Part shown: in pieces, positions 23,275 through 27,618 of the stretch | Layout: each line of letters opens with the position of its first letter | How positions within the stretch are numbered: the stretch's first letter is position 1 | Assembly (NCBI GenBank): GCA_034661035.1 | Contig: JAYEKM010000025.1 | Span: forward strand, 1 to 27,618 | Length of the DNA stretch: 27,618 nucleotides | Direction: 5' to 3' | Source: JAGYLJ01 sp034661035 | GTDB taxonomy: Bacteria; Patescibacteriota; Minisyncoccia; Phycocordibacterales; UBA12079 | Made by a program: the position numbers and the translations under genes | Notes under the pieces: generated by a model | Seen by the model: only the letters and a program-made list of their open reading frames with translations | Told to the model about the DNA's origin: nothing | Database searches by the model: none

Positions 23275-24030
23275 ATGAAAAACAAAAAAGCCATTCTCTC
23301 AGCTCTCACAGCTCTTCTAGCTGCTAGTGGACTAACTGGTTACACCATTGTTAAAAAAACCGACATCCAACAACCAGATTTTGAAACCAAACAACACCGC
23401 ATCACTAGCGTGATAGACGGCGACACTCTTAAAATAAAAACCGGCACTCTCAAAACACGAAAAGTCAGACTAATCGGCATCAACGCTCCCGAAAAAGGCG
23501 AGTGCTATTTTGACGAATCAAAACAAGCCCTCACTCAAATCACAGAATCTAAAATCATTAATATAGAAAAAGACATTTCTGGACTAGACGAATACAACCG
23601 ACTACTTCGCTATATTGTTGCCATCAACCAAGACCCCGAACAAGACAATATCCAAGTTAATTACTATATGATACGAAACGGCTTCGCCTTTTATCAATCC
23701 AGCCCACCCGACAACCGCTACCGAGACCTCTTCATCACTGCACAAAGACAAGCCCAAGCTGACAATCTCGGCTTGTGGAAAGATTGCGATTATACAGAAC
23801 AGGTCAGCGAAGAAGCGGCCGCTCTCAGAGAACAAAGCACCGAACCCACCGACCCAGACTGCCTTATCAAAGGCAACATCTCCGATGCTGGTTACGGCAA
23901 AACCTATTTAGTAGAAGGTTGCGACAATTACAACAGAACTATTATAGACACCAGAAAAGGGGAGTCCTATTTCTGCACAGAACAAGAAGCCCTAGACGCC
24001 GGCTTCCGAAAAGCTACTAATTGCCCTTAG
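23275..24030 (+). CDS. Exported or anchored thermonuclease (SNase-like)
   Basis: 251 aa. The N-terminal hydrophobic helix (about 6-27) is a signal peptide or anchor. The SNase OB-fold domain at about 40-165 shows SVIDGDTLKI, the Arg and Glu of VRLIGINAPE, Arg in DEYNRLLRYI, NGFAF and NLGLW. It cleaves DNA and RNA outside the cell with calcium, useful for scavenging nucleotides in a reduced genome. A Cys-containing C-terminal domain (about 190-251: CLIKGN, YLVEGC, YFCTEQEALDAGFRKATNC) resembles tails on other exported nucleases of this lineage. C-rich codons contrast with the neighbours. A MITE copy starts 5 nt after the stop. Confidence 0.88.
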   Translation: MKNKKAILSALTALLAASGLTGYTIVKKTDIQQPDFETKQHRITSVIDGDTLKIKTGTLKTRKVRLIGINAPEKGECYFDESKQALTQITESKIINIEKDISGLDEYNRLLRYIVAINQDPEQDNIQVNYYMIRNGFAFYQSSPPDNRYRDLFITAQRQAQADNLGLWKDCDYTEQVSEEAAALREQSTEPTDPDCLIKGNISDAGYGKTYLVEGCDNYNRTIIDTRKGESYFCTEQEALDAGFRKATNCP

Positions 24031-24035
24031 TAAAT

Positions 24036-24285
24036 GAGGTCCAACCTTTTAGCCTCTATAAATAATCTTTTAAGCCAAAATAGTGCAGTTAACTGCACTA
24101 TTTCTAAATTTATCAAACTTTTCAGAGTCCAGAAGACTTTAAGAGAATTCCTTTAGCACTATTGCCGAGCCTGTCCGCTGGTGAGGAGGAACCGTCCTCT
24201 AGTTTGAAGTCCAATCTATTAGTTAAGATAATTATAATTTTTTCTCACTAAAAATTCTGTTTTACAATTACCTAGGTCGGACCTC
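24036..24285. mobile_element. MITE-like dispersed repeat, copy C
   Basis: 250 bp from GAGGTCCAAC to GTCGGACCTC, with the 26-nt palindrome at 24078-24103. Core nearly identical to copies A and B. No ORF. Confidence 0.85.
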
Positions 24286-24511
24286 TTATCGTATTTAGGT
24301 TATTTTACTGTTTATGTTATCATTAACCCTATTAAATCTTTGATTTGTATTTGATAGCGTATTGTATGTAATTAGAGTAGAGCGGGTTAAAACCCCAGTG
24401 AAATGATTTTTAATTTTTTGAAAAAAATTAAAAATATCATTTTATCGAAGATAAAATGAATTTCACGGGGTAATATTTTTCTAAACTCGCAAGCTCGTTA
24501 AGAAAAATATT
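24286..24511 (+). promoter_or_regulatory. Structured leader of xth
   Basis: CCCC-a-GTGAAAT (24393-24404) pairs with ATTTCAC-GGGG (24460-24470), enclosing two hairpins with GAA-type loops (about 24405-24437 and 24438-24458). Next to it AATATTTTTCT (24472-24482) pairs with AGAAAAATATT (24501-24511), ending at the ATG. The last hairpin matches the thrS one. Its promoter is not clear. Confidence 0.65.
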
Positions 24512-25294
24512 ATGAAAATTTACTCTTGGAACATCAATGGCCTGAGGGCTGTTTTAAAAAAACCAGAATTTAAAGACTTTTTAGATCAGCAAAAACCTGA
24601 TGTTTTGCTAATGCAAGAAATTAAAATTAACGAAGAAGCTCGTCTAAAGAAAAACATCGATTTCGAAGAATTTGGTTATAAGGCTTATTGGAATTCAGCA
24701 GAAAGACCCGGCTACAGCGGCACCCTCACCCTCATCAAAAAAGACTTAGACCTCCAAGGTCTAAGTCTGGAGAATGGAATCGGAATTGAAAAATTTGATA
24801 CAGAAGGCAGAGTCCAGACTATAGAATTCGCAGATTTCTATCTGCTAAATATTTATTTTCCCAATGCTAATCGTGAATTAACTAGATTAGACTACAAAGT
24901 AGAATTTGATTTGGCTTTAGAAAAATATGTTGGAAAATTAAGTAAGAAAAAATCAGTCATTCTAGGAGGGGACTTTAATGTCGCTCATGACGAAATTGAT
25001 TTAGCTCGACCAGAAAACAACAAAGGCAACGCCGGTTTTACTAAAGAGGAAAGAAAATGGATTCATGCTTTCTTAAAAAAAGACTTCGTGGATGTTTGGC
25101 GTAAAGATAACTCAGACAGATCTAAATATACATGGTGGACCTATCGAGCGATGGCGAGAGAAAGAAATATTGGCTGGCGGATTGACTATTTCTTAGTCAC
25201 TAAAGATTTTCTTTCAAAAGTGAAAGAAGTTGAAATCCACGACCAAATCTTTGGCTCTGATCATTGCCCTATCAGTATAGAAACAACAATCTAG
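24512..25294 (+). CDS. xth: Exodeoxyribonuclease III / AP endonuclease
   Basis: 260 aa, the usual length. It cuts DNA at abasic sites and trims 3' ends in base excision repair. Motifs in order: SWNINGLR (Asn7), LLMQEIK (Glu36), NIYFPNA, GGDFNVAHDEID, TWWTYR, NIGWRIDYFLV and GSDHCPI with the catalytic Asp-His. Residues 78-86 (DLDLQGLSL) come from a palindromic repeat inserted in frame between GTLTLIKK and GIGIEKFD, a loop in this fold. No Shine-Dalgarno; a hairpin is flush with ATG. Confidence 0.95.
   Translation: MKIYSWNINGLRAVLKKPEFKDFLDQQKPDVLLMQEIKINEEARLKKNIDFEEFGYKAYWNSAERPGYSGTLTLIKKDLDLQGLSLENGIGIEKFDTEGRVQTIEFADFYLLNIYFPNANRELTRLDYKVEFDLALEKYVGKLSKKKSVILGGDFNVAHDEIDLARPENNKGNAGFTKEERKWIHAFLKKDFVDVWRKDNSDRSKYTWWTYRAMARERNIGWRIDYFLVTKDFLSKVKEVEIHDQIFGSDHCPISIETTI
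24743..24767 (+). repeat. In-frame palindrome in xth
   Basis: An 11-bp stem with core arms CTTAGACCT/AGGTCTAAG and loop CCA, read as DLDLQGLS. The 21-nt core is identical to 26713-26733 in the transketolase gene, in the same reading frame. Confidence 0.92.
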
Positions 25295-25384
25295 TTCACC
25301 CAATCCTCCATCAGACCACTTAGAGCCTGCCCTCCGATGAGGCAAGGTCCAACTTCCAAGTTGAAAACACTGGCTATTTTAGAC

Positions 25385-25440
25385 TTATCCCCAGAATCCT
25401 TGGAGGTCCAACCTCCAAGTAAAGGTTTACTTTTCTGGGG
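25385..25440. repeat. Intergenic copy of the miaA palindrome
   Basis: At 25399-25419 arms CTTGGAGGT/ACCTCCAAG with loop CCA are identical to miaA copy 1. The left flank TTATCCCCAGAATC matches the reverse complement of the miaA copy 2 flank. CCCCAGAA/TTCTGGGG encloses it as an outer stem. A degenerate relative lies at about 25343-25362. Confidence 0.85.
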
Positions 25441-25454
25441 AAAAGTGGTATATT
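25426..25454 (+). promoter_or_regulatory. Promoter of the 74-aa gene
   Basis: TTTACT (25426-25431), 17-nt spacer, TATATT (25449-25454). It overlaps the right edge of the repeat, so the repeat supplies part of the promoter. Confidence 0.6.
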
Positions 25455-25523
25455 ACAAGAGGTTTTGTTCTTTAGTTCTTAAAAATTTAACCTATTTAAA
25501 CTCACTCAAAGAAAGGAAAAAAA

Positions 25524-25748
25524 ATGACAAGAAGAAATTTTGGAAGTGTTTTGTTGAGAAATGCACGGCAATGTGCAGAAAGAACAGGAGTTCCAGTCCG
25601 AATCGTGATTGATAACGGTCCAATTAATCACTGTTTCTTTACGTCAGAAGCTCGGAAACTCGGTTTTCGAGTTACCGAACCAACTTGTGAACAAACAACC
25701 CACGAGGCAATTATGGTCTCGTCAAAAAGATTAAGAGGTGGTTGGTGA
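25524..25748 (+). CDS. 74-aa basic protein, unknown
   Basis: AAAGGA lies 8 nt before ATG, and promoter and terminator are both clear, so this is a single-gene transcript. The sequence is soluble and basic (MTRRNFGSVLLRNARQ, KRLRGGW end) with a beta-like middle (VPVRIVID) and Cys and His in NHCFF, PTCEQTTHEA. I do not recognise a family. The separate transcription unit makes it likely to be real. Confidence 0.6.
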   Translation: MTRRNFGSVLLRNARQCAERTGVPVRIVIDNGPINHCFFTSEARKLGFRVTEPTCEQTTHEAIMVSSKRLRGGW

Positions 25749-25775
25749 GTTTAGCTACTGTTCATCATTGCACAC

Positions 25776-25802
25776 AAGGAGCCATCACGGCTCCTTTTTT
25801 TT
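25776..25802 (+). terminator. Terminator after the 74-aa gene
   Basis: AAGGAGCC (25776-25783) pairs with GGCTCCTT (25789-25796), loop ATCAC, followed by T-run. Confidence 0.9.
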
Positions 25803-25887
25803 CTTTTCTTTACATTTTTCAAGTTCGTGTTACCTTTAATTTTAGATGGTTCTTTTATTTAAAACCTAGAAAAAGGAGGATTGGAAA

Positions 25888-26094
25888 ATGGAGAGAATTA
25901 GAGAAGCAGCTGATATTCAGCAAGCGTTGGCCGTTACAGAACTGAGAAATGGTAATGGAAGAGGTCTTTTTTATGATGAGAAAGGGCGTAAAAAGAAAGA
26001 AAAGAAAAAGACCTTCTTGACTGTAAGGATTGATGAACCTCAAATTCCTTCACATGTTGATGGGGTAAAGTCTATAGAGCCCGTACATACATAG
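25888..26094 (+). CDS. 68-aa charged protein, unknown
   Basis: GGAGG lies 8 nt before ATG. The first half is helix-like (MERIREAADIQQALAVTELR), then a lysine block (KGRKKKEKKK) and a beta-like tail (TFLTVRIDEPQIP). I recognise no family. The lysine block could bind nucleic acid. It has its own terminator at 26138-26167 and is the second SD-led small gene in a row. Confidence 0.6.
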   Translation: MERIREAADIQQALAVTELRNGNGRGLFYDEKGRKKKEKKKTFLTVRIDEPQIPSHVDGVKSIEPVHT

Positions 26095-26137
26095 TCACAG
26101 GTTTAAATGCAGTATTTCCCCATAAAGAGTAGACAAG

Positions 26138-26167
26138 GGAGTCACATAGAGTGGCTCCTTTTTTTTA
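26138..26167 (+). terminator. Terminator after the 68-aa gene
   Basis: GGAGTCAC (26138-26145) pairs with GTGGCTCC (26151-26158), loop ATAGA, followed by nine T. Similar in sequence to the terminator at 25776. Confidence 0.9.
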
Positions 26168-26187
26168 TTCTCAAATAAATTTTATGA

Positions 26188-26193
26188 TATACT
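26188..26193 (+). promoter_or_regulatory. -10 box of the transketolase gene, probably leaderless
   Basis: TATACT ends 7 nt before ATG 26201. No clear -35 box is seen. Confidence 0.5.
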
Positions 26194-26200
26194 TTAGAGA

Positions 26201-27145
26201 ATGAAAAAAGAATTGAAATCAACAAGAGATGGTTTTGGAGAGGGTCTTTTGGAGGCTGGGATAGAAAATGAAAATGTGGTAGCTTTGTCAGCTGATTTAA
26301 CAGAATCAACTAGAACTAATTTATTTGCAGATAAATTTCCTGAAAGATTTATCCAAGTGGGAGTAGCCGAACAAAACTTAGCCAGTGTTGCTTCAGGAAT
26401 GGCAGCTATGGGGAAAATACCTTTTATGACTTCGTTTGCAATTTTTTCTCCGGGGAGAAATTGGGAACAAATTCGGACAACTATTGCTTATAACAACACC
26501 AATGTAAAAATTGCTAGCTCTCATGCAGGGGTTGTGACTGGCCCTGATGGAGGTAGTCATCAGATGTTAGAAGATATTGCTTTGATGAGGGTCATTCCAC
26601 GAATGACAGTTTTTTCACCTGCTAATTTTGAAGAGGCTAAACAGATGACCTTAGAAGCTATGAGAATAAACGGACCCGTTTATTTACGTTTATCTCGCCT
26701 CCCAGTTCAAAACTTAGACCTCCAAGGTCTAAGTTTTTCCTCGTTTGAACATCAGGAGGACAAGTTTGATTATGACGAGACTAAAGTAGGAATAATCGCT
26801 ACCGGTCATCTTGTTCACCAAGCTCAACAAGCCTCTTTAGAGCTTGAAAAAGAAGATATCAAAACAGCTGTTCTTAACCTGTCTGTAATCAAACCCCTTG
26901 ATGAAAAAAAGATTTTAGATTTTGCTAAAAAATTTAAAGCTTTAGTCACTGTTGAGGACCATCAGCTTGCAGGAGGAATGGGTTCTGTTGTAGCTGAATT
27001 TCTTTCCCAACATCATCCAATTAAAATTGAATTTGTGGCAGTCAAAGATCAATTTGGTCAATCAGGGACAGCCAAAGAATTATTGAGACATTATAATCTT
27101 GATTCAATAGCTATAAAGGAAGCTGTTTATAAGATAACTCGATAG
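26201..27145 (+). CDS. Transketolase, C-terminal (pyrimidine-binding) subunit
   Basis: 314 aa. It corresponds to the second half of transketolase: a pyrimidine-binding domain with VVALSADLTEST, FIQVGVAEQNLASVASGMA (the Glu that activates thiamine diphosphate), SSHAGVVTGPDGGSHQ, then a C-terminal domain with IIATGHLV and TVEDHQLAGGMGS. The thiamine-pyrophosphate-binding N-terminal half is normally a separate adjacent gene in split systems; it is not in this window. Pentose phosphate carbon exchange is the likely role, though DXS-like relatives look similar. Residues 171-178 (NLDLQGLS) come from the same palindrome as in xth. No Shine-Dalgarno. Confidence 0.9.
   Translation: MKKELKSTRDGFGEGLLEAGIENENVVALSADLTESTRTNLFADKFPERFIQVGVAEQNLASVASGMAAMGKIPFMTSFAIFSPGRNWEQIRTTIAYNNTNVKIASSHAGVVTGPDGGSHQMLEDIALMRVIPRMTVFSPANFEEAKQMTLEAMRINGPVYLRLSRLPVQNLDLQGLSFSSFEHQEDKFDYDETKVGIIATGHLVHQAQQASLELEKEDIKTAVLNLSVIKPLDEKKILDFAKKFKALVTVEDHQLAGGMGSVVAEFLSQHHPIKIEFVAVKDQFGQSGTAKELLRHYNLDSIAIKEAVYKITR
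26711..26735 (+). repeat. In-frame palindrome in the transketolase gene
   Basis: An 11-bp stem, loop CCA, read NLDLQGLS. It follows RLSRLPV, where related proteins run straight into a variable linker. Confidence 0.92.
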
Positions 27146-27150
27146 TCACC

Positions 27151-27188
27151 TTGTGCACAAAATCAGCGACCGCTGAGTTTGTGCACAA
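27151..27188. repeat. 18-bp inverted repeat after the transketolase gene
   Basis: 27151-27168 pairs with 27171-27188 with one mismatch. Each arm contains the self-complementary TTGTGCACAA. No T-run follows directly. Confidence 0.75.
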
Positions 27189-27202
27189 ATATAGTTGCAA
27201 GA

Positions 27203-27237
27203 AAAAAAGAGCAAAACCTTTGGTTTTGCTCTTTTTT
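27203..27237 (+). terminator. Terminator after the transketolase gene
   Basis: A 16-bp perfect stem (27203-27218 with 27222-27237), loop TTT, ends in a T-run and has an A-run on the left. Confidence 0.93.
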
Positions 27238-27352
27238 ATCATTCTTATCCCCAAACCATCTTATCTAAACTCTCAAATTTAGCTATAATAATATAGTTAA
27301 GTCTGTCAAAATTCAGGTCAATTTAATTATACCCAATACATATAAATAACTA

Positions 27353-27418
27353 ATGAAAATCCCATTAGAGCTAACAGAAATTTTCAATTTCTTACCTCTA
27401 ACGGGACAAGCAAACTAA
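27353..27418 (+). promoter_or_regulatory. CCCATTAGAG leader with uORF before the exported protein
   Basis: CCCATTAGAG (27361-27370) pairs with CTCTAACGGG (27396-27405, one A-C mismatch). ATG 27353 opens a 21-codon frame ending just before the next ATG. The context AACTAATGAA matches that of the SNase leader at 23149. TATAAT lies upstream near 27285-27292. Confidence 0.6.
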
Positions 27419-27422
27419 AACA

Positions 27423-27618
27423 ATGAAAGTTAACCTATCAAAAAAAATAACCAAACCACTGATTACCCTAATAATCATAACTTTCACTATAACAACACAA
27501 GCAGCCTTCACAGAACCCACCACAGCACCCTCAGCCTCAGACCAAGACTTCACCCAAAACATCCTAGGCGCTAACAATAACAACAATGACTTCGATTCCT
27601 CCACAGTAGTAGCCAATA
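27423..27618 (+). CDS. Exported protein, N-terminal part (partial)
   Basis: 65 codons to the window edge. A signal peptide (basic MKVNLSKKITK, hydrophobic ITLIIITFTI, cut after TQA) is followed by a Thr/Pro/Ala-rich stretch (AAFTEPTTAPSASDQDF) and an Asn run. This looks like the start of a pilin-like or surface protein of the type common in these genomes. Third codon positions are C-rich, as in the SNase gene. The function cannot be told from this part. Confidence 0.7.
   Translation, partial: MKVNLSKKITKPLITLIIITFTITTQAAFTEPTTAPSASDQDFTQNILGANNNNNDFDSSTVVAN

Noticed and set aside
23775..24020. 81-aa Arg-rich ORF
   Set aside because: It is a +1 shadow of the SNase gene. The Arg richness comes from its C-rich codons.
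25337..25612. 91-aa ORF
   Set aside because: It covers the palindromic repeat, the promoter and the start of the SD-led gene at 25524 in another frame. The LEVQPPSK it contains is the repeat read in passing.

Overview
The window looks like a chromosome segment of a Patescibacteria (CPR) member, most likely Parcubacteria-like. The evidence is a 16S rRNA gene with CPR-type departures from the usual conserved sites, a sortase with a CARDB-like tail, Ig-repeat surface proteins, a thrombospondin type-3 repeat protein, AT-rich DNA and standard code usage. The placement is an inference; no database was searched. Two runs of 100 N show that this is a scaffold.

Layout. 1-137 is the end of a gyrB-like gene. 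274-7485 is a cell-surface block: a small membrane protein, a sortase, two Ig-like exported proteins, a lipoprotein and a long Ig-repeat protein broken by the gaps. 7547-9712 is thrS (minus strand) behind a T-box leader. 9729-15215 carries miaA, an anchored Ca-binding-repeat protein, an MFS transporter, secD and secF. 15218-16576 holds a dispersed repeat, two tiny membrane peptides and their terminators. 16577-18346 is a 16S rRNA gene with two extra insertions, followed by its own terminator and no linked 23S or tRNA. 18640-19126 is repeat-rich. 19144-25294 has a membrane-anchored HTH protein, a GNAT, a DUF3800 protein, an AAA ATPase with a HEPN-like motif, a Nudix protein, an exported SNase nuclease and exonuclease III. 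25524-27618 has two orphan small proteins, a split transketolase subunit and the start of an exported protein.

Two threads run through the window. The first is translation initiation. Most housekeeping genes have no Shine-Dalgarno sequence, and seven have a -10-like box only 6-7 nt before ATG, which suggests leaderless mRNAs. The 16S 3' tail lacks the CACCTCC anti-SD core. Yet eight short or exported genes carry strong GGAGG-type sites behind 60-110 nt leaders. The second is small palindromic repeats. They lie between genes, flush against start codons, inside the 16S gene, and in frame inside miaA, xth and the transketolase gene, where two unrelated proteins share the peptide LDLQGLS.

The strongest candidates for something little described are the T-box in front of a CPR thrS, the 16S gene lacking an anti-SD and carrying a repeat that also occurs elsewhere in the window, and the protein-coding palindrome family.
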